A stretch of 45,309 nucleotides of DNA. Origin: an uncultured Selenomonadales bacterium. GTDB lineage: Bacteria > Bacillota > Negativicutes > Selenomonadales > Selenomonadaceae. The notes beneath the pieces were generated by a model. The model had not been told where the DNA came from, searched no databases, and saw only the letters and a program-made list of their open reading frames with translations. The first letter of the stretch is position 1. Every line of letters begins with the position of its first letter. A program made the position numbers and the translations under genes. This document shows, in pieces, positions 33,633-41,691 of the stretch. The stretch lies in contig ONUH01000016.1 of the NCBI GenBank assembly GCA_900321035.1, positions 1 to 45,309 of the forward strand, read 5' to 3'.

Positions 33633-36569
33633 CTACCGGATTTTCACGGCCGCGAATAATTTGATCTCTTTCCCCTCCTTGAACGGCGCAATCCTGAGCT
33701 CGGCGGGTTTGGGCGCGCCGTCGATCAGGAGGCGGTATTGGATAGTGAAGCTCCCCTTCTCCTCAATCTCCCGCATGATGTTTTCTTTGGAAAACCGCTC
33801 CAAAAATCCGGCCTGGTCGTCGGGATACAACACCTTCGGGACATTCTCGATCGACTGCCCGAAGAAATCGTCGCCTTCCTTCGGCGTGCCGAGAGTGGCA
33901 TACGAACGCGTATATTCCAGGAAATGGCCTGTTTCGGAATTGACCGTGAAGAGACTGATATAGCCGTCGGAGAGCGCCATGACCCTGACCAGCATCGCGC
34001 GCTCGTTTTGCAGCTTCTCATAACGCTCTTTCTGCCTCATCTGGGCGTCGATGATGCTGACGCCCAGGATGATCTTGCTGCTGCCCGGCTGCATCCGGGT
34101 GACTTTCATATTGACATATACCGGGGCGCCGGTGTCCACCAGACGGTAGGTTGCCGTGAAGACGCCCTGCGCGTTCAGCGCCTTGACGATATTTTCCTTG
34201 GAGAAGGCGGCAAAGAACGTCTCCCGATCTTCCTCGTAAATACGGTGAGCGTCCCGTCTGCTCGACTCGAAGAAGTCCTCGCCGTGCCGTTCCACAGCCA
34301 TATCCTGCCGGCCGACCAAAGAACTATACTCGACAAATTTATCCGTTTCCAGATCTACGACGTAGATATTGTAATAGTCTGTTGCAAGCGCTCTTGCGAT
34401 GTCCACATACGTCGCTTCTTCGTTCGGGGTGGAAACAAACAGCACCGCTATCGCCACCGCGACAGTCCCCGTGACCGGATTCACGCCGATCCGCCGGGCA
34501 AAGGAATGCACGACGGAGCCGTCCGGCATCTTTCCGTCGTATAATAAATGTCCACCTTGTCCACAGCAGGTGTGGACAAGATTGTGCATAAAACTGCCTT
34601 CATATTTACTGAAAGACGTTCCCTGGCCGGACAGGTTAAAATGAAAGAATCTGCTGACGAAATCCCGGTATGATGGATTGCTCCTTACAAAACGGGAAGC
34701 ATCTCCTTTAATTTCAATGATGGCTATGGGCAGCGAATTGAACGCGTTGTGGAAAGCCTCCTCTTCTTCGCTGGCGATTGCAGTAAGATCGAAAAGATTG
34801 ATGCGTCCTATGGATTCATAATAAGAGGACTCCTCCGGATTTTCGTAACTATCCATTTTATGCTCTTTGAGCCATGCAAGTATTTCGCCGAAGGGAAGCG
34901 GCTTGCTGTAATAATAGCCCTGCAGCTTGGAGCAGCCGTTTTCCTGCAGGAAACGGACTTGTTCCTCGGTCTCCACGCCTTCGCAGATCGTGTCCACACC
35001 AAGAGCGATGGCCATCTTGATCAATTCGCACAGGAGCACCCTGCCGTTTTGGCTCTCGTCCAGCTTCCGCATGAAGCCCATGTCGAATTTGATCAGATCG
35101 AATTTGATGCTCCGAAGAACCTCCAGCGAGGAATAGCCGCTGCCAAAATCGTCCATCCATACAGGAAAGCCAAGTGACTGGAAGCGTTCAATCTGCGCTT
35201 TCATAAAGGCGAAGTCTCTTCCTACGACGCTTTCCGTGATTTCGATGCTGATCCTGTCGCGGCTGACGCCCGCCGCGTCCACACGTTTCCTGACCTCCTC
35301 CACGATATCGCAGGCGTCAAAGTCGGAGCGGGACAGGTTCAAGGAATGGGGAACTATGTAAATTCCCTCCGCTTCCTTTGTCTTGATATCCTCAAGGATC
35401 TGCTCAAGCACATATAAATCCAGCCGATAGATCAGTCCCGCTTTCTCCAGGAACGGAATAAACGAAAGCGGAGGCATGAATCCCTTGACCGGATCGATCC
35501 ATCGCGCCAGCGCTTCCTCATCGCAAGCCCTGCCGCTTACCGCCCGGATGATCGGCTGGTAATAGACCTGAATCCATTTTTCCTCAAGGGCCTTGTCAAA
35601 ATTCTCAAGGATGTACTGCTGTTTTTCGAGATCCTCCCGAAGGCTCTGATCAAAGAAATTGTAATTCGAGCCATAATTTCCTTTGATGGCGTCGCAAGCC
35701 ATTTTGGCCCTGTCAAAGGCCGAACTGGCCGGAACGTCTTCGATGCGTGCGGGATAAATCCCGACGCAGACAGCAGGATTATTCGCATCCATCTCCTGCC
35801 ATTCCTCAAACAGCCTGCCAAGGGTTTTCTCAAGGCCTGTTTCCGATGCGACCGCAGCGAAATGATCGGCCCCTATATGGCAGCAGCTTTCATTACGGAA
35901 CATGCTGCTCAACAATTTGGCAAAGGAACGCAGAAGGCGGTCCCCGTCCGCGAAGCTGTATTTATGGTTATAGTGCTTCATCCCGATGAGATTGATATAC
36001 AAAAGAGCAGGACTCTCTCCCGCCTCCAGCATGTCTTTTCTTGCACTCTCAGCCAGCTCAAAGAAATAGGTCATGCTTGGAAGCCCCGTCAAGTAGTCGT
36101 AACGGTTCTCTTTCAGGATACTGTCCCCGCGGAGCGCGTTGTTCATGAGGCGGTTGAGTTCCGAACCGCCGCCCTCCTTGTATTCTCCTTCTTCCATATA
36201 CCAGACATGGGCAATAAAATCGTCCGTCCCGGTGATCTCGTGTTCGCCGACTGCATGGACGATCATGTAATCCTTGCGCCCGCGAATCCTTGTCCGATAG
36301 ATTACGTCAAGCCTGCTGTCCCTGTCGGCGGCGAATTGTACGACAGCATTGCCAAGGCGCGCGACGTCGTCCGGATGGACATTCTTATACATATTGTAAT
36401 CCATGTCATAATACGCCTTCGCGCAGTCCTTGTATCCAAACAGTTTGCAAAAACCGTCCGAAAGAACGAGGGCGACGACCTTCTTATTCAAATACTGAAA
36501 AACAGCAAGAGGCTGCTTCATCTTTTCCATGCAGTCCCGCTGCTCTTTTGTGAATTCGTATTTACCCAT
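33633..36569 (-). CDS. Large PAS-GGDEF(degenerate)-EAL sensor protein with extra PAS domains
   Basis: 978 residues, cytosolic. PAS-like N-domain (about 15-130), GGDEF domain with the signature changed to GADHF (233-237), hence probably inactive, then EAL with EALARW (352-357), SIEITESVV, WMDDFGSGYSS, KFDMGFM, CEGVETEEQ and GYYYSKPL, complete for c-di-GMP hydrolysis. The C-terminal 370 residues hold further PAS-type sensor domains (IYVVDLETDKFVEYSS, and ISLFTVNSETGHFLEYTRS). Probably a signal-controlled phosphodiesterase. It resembles the EAL-PAS order of the 16004 protein, on a larger scale. Confidence 0.92.
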   Translation of the reverse strand: MGKYEFTKEQRDCMEKMKQPLAVFQYLNKKVVALVLSDGFCKLFGYKDCAKAYYDMDYNMYKNVHPDDVARLGNAVVQFAADRDSRLDVIYRTRIRGRKDYMIVHAVGEHEITGTDDFIAHVWYMEEGEYKEGGGSELNRLMNNALRGDSILKENRYDYLTGLPSMTYFFELAESARKDMLEAGESPALLYINLIGMKHYNHKYSFADGDRLLRSFAKLLSSMFRNESCCHIGADHFAAVASETGLEKTLGRLFEEWQEMDANNPAVCVGIYPARIEDVPASSAFDRAKMACDAIKGNYGSNYNFFDQSLREDLEKQQYILENFDKALEEKWIQVYYQPIIRAVSGRACDEEALARWIDPVKGFMPPLSFIPFLEKAGLIYRLDLYVLEQILEDIKTKEAEGIYIVPHSLNLSRSDFDACDIVEEVRKRVDAAGVSRDRISIEITESVVGRDFAFMKAQIERFQSLGFPVWMDDFGSGYSSLEVLRSIKFDLIKFDMGFMRKLDESQNGRVLLCELIKMAIALGVDTICEGVETEEQVRFLQENGCSKLQGYYYSKPLPFGEILAWLKEHKMDSYENPEESSYYESIGRINLFDLTAIASEEEEAFHNAFNSLPIAIIEIKGDASRFVRSNPSYRDFVSRFFHFNLSGQGTSFSKYEGSFMHNLVHTCCGQGGHLLYDGKMPDGSVVHSFARRIGVNPVTGTVAVAIAVLFVSTPNEEATYVDIARALATDYYNIYVVDLETDKFVEYSSLVGRQDMAVERHGEDFFESSRRDAHRIYEEDRETFFAAFSKENIVKALNAQGVFTATYRLVDTGAPVYVNMKVTRMQPGSSKIILGVSIIDAQMRQKERYEKLQNERAMLVRVMALSDGYISLFTVNSETGHFLEYTRSYATLGTPKEGDDFFGQSIENVPKVLYPDDQAGFLERFSKENIMREIEEKGSFTIQYRLLIDGAPKPAELRIAPFKEGKEIKLFAAVKIR

Positions 36570-37041
36570 ACGTAAAACGCCGCCCTTCTCGCTGATTCCC
36601 TGTCTATTATCGTATCAAAAGAATCCGTTTACAGAGGAATCACTATCTTGCCGTCATATTCCCGAAATCGTCAGTAATTTAATAATAATATAGAAGTTCG
36701 CCATCGATTCTTTTTTTCCTGCATGATATATGTTCGGTTCCGGTACATATCAAACCGCGCATCAGGGAACAGCCGAACATTTAATGGAAAGATGCTCGAC
36801 GGAGCAGAACATGCTATAATCATGGCAGACAGGACGAAGATTCCCATCAACGCACCCGCCGCTGGAACCGTACGACGATTCACGGCAGGATGCCCGTGAG
36901 AATTCCGAAGTCCCTGATTTCGGCCTGGCTTTCCGACGCAGAACGCGCCAAGGAGGTCCCGGCCCCGGCAGCAGTTCCCCTCCGGCAGGAACAATCCTTG
37001 AAACAGATGCGTCTGTGAGAATAACGGAACGAGGTAAAAAA
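36570..37041 (+). promoter_or_regulatory. Intergenic region with promoter repeat upstream of DUF362
   Basis: The TGCTATAAT promoter (36812-36820) and its surroundings (ATGGAAAGATGC..GACGG..., AACATGCTATAATCA) match those at 30855-30900. A short phrase just upstream (CATCAGGGAACAGCCGAA, 36764-36781) recurs at 33133-33150. From 36821 to 37041 I see no gene; a 25-codon frame from ATG 36822 lacks a ribosome site. If 36815 is the only promoter, the leader before DUF362 is over 200 bases long. Confidence 0.45.
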
Positions 37042-38142
37042 ATGAACGAATCGGACATCCATGTGATATACGGCTCGCAAAACATCGCGCGCATGGCTTA
37101 CGAGCTCATGGACGCGATGGACATTGCCGCGAAGCTCCCCAAGGACACGCGCATTGCGCTCAAGCCGAACTTCGCCGTCTCGAAGCCGGCGGATTCCGGC
37201 GCGACGACGCATCCCGAGGTTGCCGATGGCATCCTGCAATACCTGACGGAACGCGGGTTCCGCAGCATCGCCATCATGGAAGGCTCATGGGCAGGGGCGG
37301 ACACGAAGACCTCGTTCCGTGTCTGCGGCTTCGAGGCACTGGCGAAGCGGTACGGCGTCCCGCTTTACGACCTGAAAAAGGACGCTTTCGTCGAACGCCA
37401 GGCGGGCGGGCTGACCATCAAGGTCTGCCGGAAACCGCTCCTGGAAACCGACTTTCTCATCAATCTTCCCGTGCTGAAAGCCCATTGCCAGACGAACCTC
37501 ACCTGCTCGCTGAAAAACCTCAAGGGCTGCATCCCCGACTCGGAGAAACGGCGGTTCCATTCCCTGGGCCTGATGAAGCCGATTGCCTGTCTGTCGTCCA
37601 TCCTGCGTCCGAATCTCACCATCGTGGACGCCATCTGCGGCGACCTGACCTTCGAGGAGGGCGGCCACCCCGTCCCCATGGACAGGCTGATCGGCGGAAC
37701 CGATCCCGTGCTCATCGACAGCTATGGCGCAGAATTGCTCGGCTTCTCGGTGGACGAGATTGCTTACCTTCCGCTGGCGGAAAAGCTCGGCGCGGGCAGC
37801 ACGGATATTTCCAACTGCGTAATCCATGAGCATCATGCGGAGGAAAAGAAACAGACCCTCTTCAAGGCCAGCGGCATTGCCCGTGAACTGGCAAACCATG
37901 TCACGGCAGACGCCGCCTGCTCCGTCTGCTACGGCAGCCTGATTCATGCGCTGCAGCGGCTGAGGGAAAACGGGAAGCGCATCCCAAAGGGCATATGCAT
38001 CGGTCAGGGATTCCGCGGAAAAACCGGCGAGGGCGTCGGCGTCGGGAACTGCACGGCGGGATTCCCGGTACATTTGAAAGGATGCCCGCCGACAGCCAAA
38101 GCGATGGCGGATTTCTTGACGCAAGAAAAGGCAGCGCCATGA
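37042..38142 (+). CDS. DUF362 family protein
   Basis: 366 residues from MNESDIHVIYGSQ (ACGAGGT upstream). DUF362 blocks are RIALKPNFAVSKPADSGATT, TDFLINLPVLKAHCQ, CSLKNLKGCIPDSEKRRFH, LTIVDAICG and GTDPVLIDSYGAELLGF. The C-terminal ferredoxin domain found in many relatives is missing here, though scattered Cys residues remain. The function of the family is unknown, with links to iron-sulfur metabolism by association. Its stop overlaps the next start. Confidence 0.9.
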   Translation: MNESDIHVIYGSQNIARMAYELMDAMDIAAKLPKDTRIALKPNFAVSKPADSGATTHPEVADGILQYLTERGFRSIAIMEGSWAGADTKTSFRVCGFEALAKRYGVPLYDLKKDAFVERQAGGLTIKVCRKPLLETDFLINLPVLKAHCQTNLTCSLKNLKGCIPDSEKRRFHSLGLMKPIACLSSILRPNLTIVDAICGDLTFEEGGHPVPMDRLIGGTDPVLIDSYGAELLGFSVDEIAYLPLAEKLGAGSTDISNCVIHEHHAEEKKQTLFKASGIARELANHVTADAACSVCYGSLIHALQRLRENGKRIPKGICIGQGFRGKTGEGVGVGNCTAGFPVHLKGCPPTAKAMADFLTQEKAAP

Positions 38143-38762
38143 AAAGGGAGCTGCCCCACTTCACGGTTGGCTCGGCCTACGGCGGCTCGCAGGAATGGTG
38201 CACGGAACTTTGGATGTATATAGGCGGCTGCGCCGCCGTCGCCGCCTGCGACAGCAGCATCTATTTCATGCTCCGCAAAGGCCGGAGAGAGCTTTACCCT
38301 TACGCCCTGAGCGATATTTCGCGCAGGGATTATGTCGATTTCACGGATATGATGAAGCCGTATCTTTATCCGAGGCAGGGGGGCGTAGACCGGCTGGACA
38401 TCTATATGGACGGCTTCGGGCAATTCCTGCGCGACCATGGCGAACGAGAAATAGCCATGTCGCCGTGGCCGGGCGAGCGGAGTTTTTCTGAAACAAAAGA
38501 CGCCGTCAGGAAACAGATCGACGGCGGCTGGCTCATTCCCGCCTTGACGCTTCTGCATATCCACCCATCCATGCAGGAATACGTATGGCACTGGTATCTC
38601 CTGAACGGCTACGATGAGCAAGGCGGGACATTCCTCGTCAAGGCGGTGACCTTCGGCGCTTGGCGCTGGCTGGATTTCAAGGTGCTTTGGAACACGGGCT
38701 TTGAGCGAAAAGGCGGGCTGGTTCTTTATCGTATGTCGTCAGAAAAAACGGGCGCTCTGTAG
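38139..38762 (+). CDS. Papain-like (C39_2-like) cysteine-protease-type protein
   Basis: 207 residues, ATGA overlap with the DUF362 gene. No signal peptide. SQEWCTELWMYIGGCAAVAA resembles the Q...C start of C39-like and papain-like domains, and EYVWHWYLLNGYDEQGG followed by AVTFGAWRWLDF resembles the His block and the end of the domain. This gives a plausible Gln-Cys-His set, but I cannot verify the fold. The pairing with DUF362 looks like a conserved two-gene unit. It is transcribed toward two Nif11 genes, whose leaders end in the Gly-Gly that C39-type proteases cut; any link is speculation. Confidence 0.6.
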   Translation: MKRELPHFTVGSAYGGSQEWCTELWMYIGGCAAVAACDSSIYFMLRKGRRELYPYALSDISRRDYVDFTDMMKPYLYPRQGGVDRLDIYMDGFGQFLRDHGEREIAMSPWPGERSFSETKDAVRKQIDGGWLIPALTLLHIHPSMQEYVWHWYLLNGYDEQGGTFLVKAVTFGAWRWLDFKVLWNTGFERKGGLVLYRMSSEKTGAL

Positions 38763-38768
38763 CGGCCA

Positions 38769-38818
38769 AAAAAAAAGTTAGACCTAACCGTATCCGCTGC
38801 GGTTAGGTCTAACTTTTT
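38769..38818. terminator. Strong bidirectional terminator
   Basis: AAAAAGTTAGACCTAACCG pairs perfectly (19 bp) with its complement over a 9-base loop, A run before and T run after. Confidence 0.93.
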
Positions 38819-38825
38819 GGGGTCA

Positions 38826-38983
38826 CTACAGACTATTGAATCTTAAATGCCTCGCCTTAAATATCTGTTCTTTTGTAATTTGATTCTCGTTGTTTGCCAT
38901 AGCAGAATCATCTTACTAACGCAATTCATCAGTTCTTGCAGCCTGTCATATAGCAACCACTCCGCCATATAGGCTTCTGCTTC
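38826..38983 (-). pseudogene. Scrambled Nif11 relics
   Basis: Two pieces on the minus strand. At 38957-38983 the bases read EAEAYMAEW, the middle of a Nif11 leader. At 38826-38900 an ATG opens MANNENQITKEQIFKARHL and stops after 24 codons, which matches the start of Nif11 leaders (MPINKNEITKEMLEKA). The phrase before that ATG, GATTCTGCTATG, also matches the bases before copies B2, D and E. They are remains of one or two decayed genes upstream of the DUF362 terminator. Confidence 0.7.
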
Positions 38984-39053
38984 CTTTCATCGAGGGGCGC
39001 TTGTTCGACGCCTATGAGCAGTATTGACGATACGTTCCTGCATAAACTGTAAT

Positions 39054-39317
39054 TTATCCAGCTATCCAGTCCTGAAGCCCTTTAGCTATTTTTTTATTGG
39101 TATCTCTACAGTATTCAAGCAAGCCGCCACCAGCCGCGTTTTGAAGCATAGCGTCATCCAACTCTAAATCCTGAAGTTCAGCAAAATAAGCCTCCGCCTC
39201 TTCCTTGCTGATTTCAACGCCTTCACTCTTGGCATACTCCCTAAGTTCCTCGGGCGTTTCGCAAGCCATTGCCTTTACGATCATTTCCTTCGTGATTTCC
39301 TTCTCATTGATCGGCAT
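39054..39317 (-). CDS. Nif11-type leader peptide precursor (copy D)
   Basis: 87 residues. Leader MPINEKEITKEMIVKAMACE to LQNAAGGG; core LLEYCRDTNKKIAKGLQDWIAG, with one Cys and an amphipathic, basic helix-like end, quite different from the Cys-rich cores. GGAGG ribosome site. It has its own box (39360-39398) and lies near copy E in the same direction. Confidence 0.9.
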   Translation of the reverse strand: MPINEKEITKEMIVKAMACETPEELREYAKSEGVEISKEEAEAYFAELQDLELDDAMLQNAAGGGLLEYCRDTNKKIAKGLQDWIAG

Positions 39318-39359
39318 AATAGACTCCTCCCTTATCTGTTAATTATTTAATGCCCTTTA

Positions 39360-39398
39360 ATTATATATACAAGTCAGGGCTCCAAAAATTGACGCTGA
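39360..39398 (-). promoter_or_regulatory. Nif11 regulon promoter box, copy D
   Basis: On the minus strand: ATCAGCGTCAA, TTTTTGGAGCCC, TGACTTG, TATATATAAT. The -10 is TATAAT at 39360-39365, about 43 bases before the start codon. Confidence 0.8.
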
Positions 39399-39464
39399 TG
39401 AAAAAATTTTAGGTTTTGCGAACAGTCTTAAAGGCGCGAAAGCAAAACTGCAATTTGTCATACT

Positions 39465-39504
39465 GAAACAAAACAGCCGCGGGATTTGAAGCTCTGCGGC
39501 TGTT
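39465..39504 (-). terminator. Terminator after Nif11 copy E
   Basis: AACAGCCGC pairs with GCGGCTGTT over a 15-base loop on the minus strand, followed by TTGTTT. Confidence 0.65.
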
Positions 39505-39545
39505 GCGTAATGTACTGCGATAAACAGGGGTTTACCGTCGAATCC

Positions 39546-39788
39546 TCAATAGCGAGATTCCGGCGGAATACTTTTATCACCGCCTCCCGGGGCCTTTCCT
39601 CCCGCAGCACGTTCGAGGTCGCCGTCTTTCAGCTCAAACTCCGACAGTTCGGCAAGATACGCCTCGGCTTCTTCCTTAGTAAGGTCAACGCCTTCCGTTT
39701 TGGCGTATGCCATCAGTTCTTCCGCAGTTTCACACTGCATCGCTTTTTCCAGCATTTCTTTCGTGAGTTCGTTTTCGTTCATCGGCAT
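39546..39788 (-). CDS. Nif11-type leader peptide precursor (copy E)
   Basis: 80 residues. Leader MPMNENELTKEMLEKAMQCE to LERAAGG; core KAPGGGDKSIPPESRY has no Cys and is Gly/Pro-rich, so Cys-based cyclisation is impossible in it. The relic at 28321 is its nearest relative. Own box at 39828-39868 and own terminator. Confidence 0.9.
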   Translation of the reverse strand: MPMNENELTKEMLEKAMQCETAEELMAYAKTEGVDLTKEEAEAYLAELSEFELKDGDLERAAGGKAPGGGDKSIPPESRY

Positions 39789-39827
39789 AGCAGAATCCTC
39801 CCTTATCGGTTATATTAAATGCCTTTG

Positions 39828-39868
39828 ATTATATATACAAATCAGGACTCCAAAAATTGACGCTGCTG
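39828..39868 (-). promoter_or_regulatory. Nif11 regulon promoter box, copy E
   Basis: On the minus strand: AGCAGCGTCAA, TTTTTGGAGTCC, TGATTTG, TATATATAAT. The -10 is at 39828-39833. A long A/T tract lies upstream, as in the other copies. Confidence 0.8.
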
Positions 39869-39929
39869 AAAAAAAATTTTTTTGATGCTGTTTTTTCTCC
39901 GGCTCCGATGAATGCATCCGTTCAACGTA

Positions 39930-40754
39930 TCAATGGACGACGGCAAAATCCTGCCAATGCTCCAACATGAATTGAATCAGCGTGGAAGAATTTTTCGATG
40001 CGTTTTTCGCAAATTCCGCGAATTCCATGTGGCTGCTGTCATCAGCCTTGTCTGAAATTGCCCGCAAAATAACGAAGGGAATTGCATTGAGGCAGCACAC
40101 CTGGGCAATGGAGCCGCCTTCCATCTCCACGCAATCTCCGGCAAATTCTGCCACGATCCGCTCCTTTTCCTTTCGGGAGGCAATAAACTGGTCGCCGGAG
40201 CAGATTCTTCCTTCCACGGCGGCAATTCCCGGCAATGACTCCCGAATCGCCTGAATCGCCCTTTGCCGCAGTTCCTTATCCGCCGCAAAGGCAACCTTGC
40301 CCGTATAGGGAATCTCCCCTTTGGGGAAGCCGATCGCTGTCACGTCGAAATCATGCTGCACGGCGTCCACCGCAACCACGATATCGCCGATATCCAACCG
40401 GGGGTTCAGCGAGCCGGCCACGCCGGTATTGATGATATGCGTCACCGCAAATTCATCAATGAGGATCTGGGCGCAAATACCCGCATTTACCTTGCCCATG
40501 CCGCTTTGGACGATAACGGCGTCCATGTTCCCTATCCTGCCCTCATGGAATGCCATACCCGCCTTTTCCACTCGCCGCTTGAGCCGCATCGCTTTCTTCA
40601 GATTTGCGACTTCCGATTCCATCGCGCCGATGACGCCGACCTTTGCCTTTGTCGTGTCCTGCGCCGCTGCCATCCCCGTTCCCACGAAGAATGAACTGCC
40701 CAAAACGCCGGCCATCCCCAAAGCCGACAACCGCAAAAACTCCCTGCGATTCAT
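39930..40754 (-). CDS. mtnN: Exported 5'-methylthioadenosine/S-adenosylhomocysteine nucleosidase
   Basis: 274 residues. The enzyme part matches MTA/SAH nucleosidase: VGVIGAMESEVANLKKAM, GMGKVNAGICAQILIDEF, INTGVAGSLNPRLDIGDIVV, CVEMEGGSIAQVC (with the ribose-binding Met-Glu) and ILRAISDKAD (catalytic Asp). A twin-arginine signal (MNRREFLRLSALGMAGV) precedes it, so it should be exported folded, which is unusual for this normally cytoplasmic salvage enzyme. It would cleave MTA, SAH or 5'-deoxyadenosine outside the membrane. A 72-base fragment of a second copy lies at 43404-43475. Confidence 0.93.
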   Translation of the reverse strand: MNRREFLRLSALGMAGVLGSSFFVGTGMAAAQDTTKAKVGVIGAMESEVANLKKAMRLKRRVEKAGMAFHEGRIGNMDAVIVQSGMGKVNAGICAQILIDEFAVTHIINTGVAGSLNPRLDIGDIVVAVDAVQHDFDVTAIGFPKGEIPYTGKVAFAADKELRQRAIQAIRESLPGIAAVEGRICSGDQFIASRKEKERIVAEFAGDCVEMEGGSIAQVCCLNAIPFVILRAISDKADDSSHMEFAEFAKNASKNSSTLIQFMLEHWQDFAVVH

Positions 40755-40797
40755 ACTTTCCTCGCCTCCCTATTCATTCCCGGTTTGCCCTGCCGCT

Positions 40798-41245
40798 TCC
40801 ATGTCGTTTTGTCAAGATATTATTCGCCGCAAAGCCTCGATTTTCCTTCCGGCATAAAAATTCGCAAATAATATCATCGTAATCTTTGCCAAGGATCAAC
40901 TCGTGAAGGCGATGGCGTGCCAGACGGTGAATGAACGGATGACGTTCTGTATAGTTTGCTTAATATTCGGCCAGACATGCGTTAAAGAAACGCCGGATGA
41001 CAGTGTAAAAGGGAGGGGCAAGCCCCTCCCTTTCTGCTCGATTCGTCTATGCCGTCTTCAAAGGAGACATAACAACATTCGTCAGTCTAACTTGAAGTCG
41101 AAATGCTGGGAATAATCCTCCTGGATGTTCAAACGGAGCGTCCTGTTCGCTAAGTCGTAAACCGCCGTGTGCCATGTCTGCCAAAAGTTGTTGGGCTGGA
41201 TGTTCCTGTCATGCAGCTTGTAGGTGTCAATGCTGGACTGAACAA
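40798..41245. repeat. Direct repeat of about 445 bp, copy 1
   Basis: Aligns without gaps to 43473-43920 (offset 2675), with about 12 mismatches in the 420 bases I compared. It covers the region upstream of mtnN, a bidirectional terminator (GGGAGGGG/CCCCTCCC, 41010-41030) and the last part of a choloylglycine-hydrolase gene. It marks a segmental duplication. Confidence 0.92.
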
Positions 41246-41257
41246 CCGCCTTGAGCT
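41082..41257 (-). pseudogene. C-terminal fragment of a choloylglycine-hydrolase-family gene
   Basis: Minus-strand reading ...SSIDTYKLHDRNIQPNNF... to HFDFKLD matches the last 55 or so residues of the intact amidase at 43757-44935 almost residue for residue. The rest of the gene is missing; upstream it is joined out of frame to the start of a carboxylesterase gene near 41257. Confidence 0.9.
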
Positions 41258-41583
41258 TCATAAACGCCGTCATCCGGCACGACGTCAACCGGGGCTTTCC
41301 AGCGCAGATTCCCCACAGGCTGCTTGCCCACGAACGGAATCCCCTTGTACGCGATGACCCCGTCGTTCTTTTTGCCGACAAATGTGCCGTTCACGCACTT
41401 GACCGCAAGCGACTTGTCATAATTTCCGTCAGTGATTCTTTTGTTCTCGCCGTACAAAGCTCCCATTTCCGCTTTGATCTCGCTAAAGGTTTTGTCAGCC
41501 GCTTGCGCCGAACTGCTGCCGATGAAACTGACACCCATCAGCGCTGCCAGAAAGATACCAAGCAGTTTTTGGGAAGTCTTCAT
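41258..41583 (-). pseudogene. N-terminal fragment of a carboxylesterase gene
   Basis: Starts with a good signal peptide (MKTSQKLLGIFLAALMGVSF, cleavage near AQAA) and continues GENKRITDGNYDKSLAVKC and VIAYKGIPFVGKQPVGNLRW, the beginning of a type-B carboxylesterase, ending at DDGVYEA. The catalytic parts are gone. The frame runs eleven codons further across the junction to a stop at 41227. The junction is GAAGCTC, shared in part by both genes, which suggests deletion through short homology. Confidence 0.88.
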
Positions 41584-41691
41584 AGTTTCCGCCTCCTGCT
41601 AAAAATTGTAATTCCCACTTGCTTTCCCCTATTGACTTTTTATTTGCAGGCTCAAGGGGAAGGCATGATTACGAGTTTTCAAAGCTTCCTT

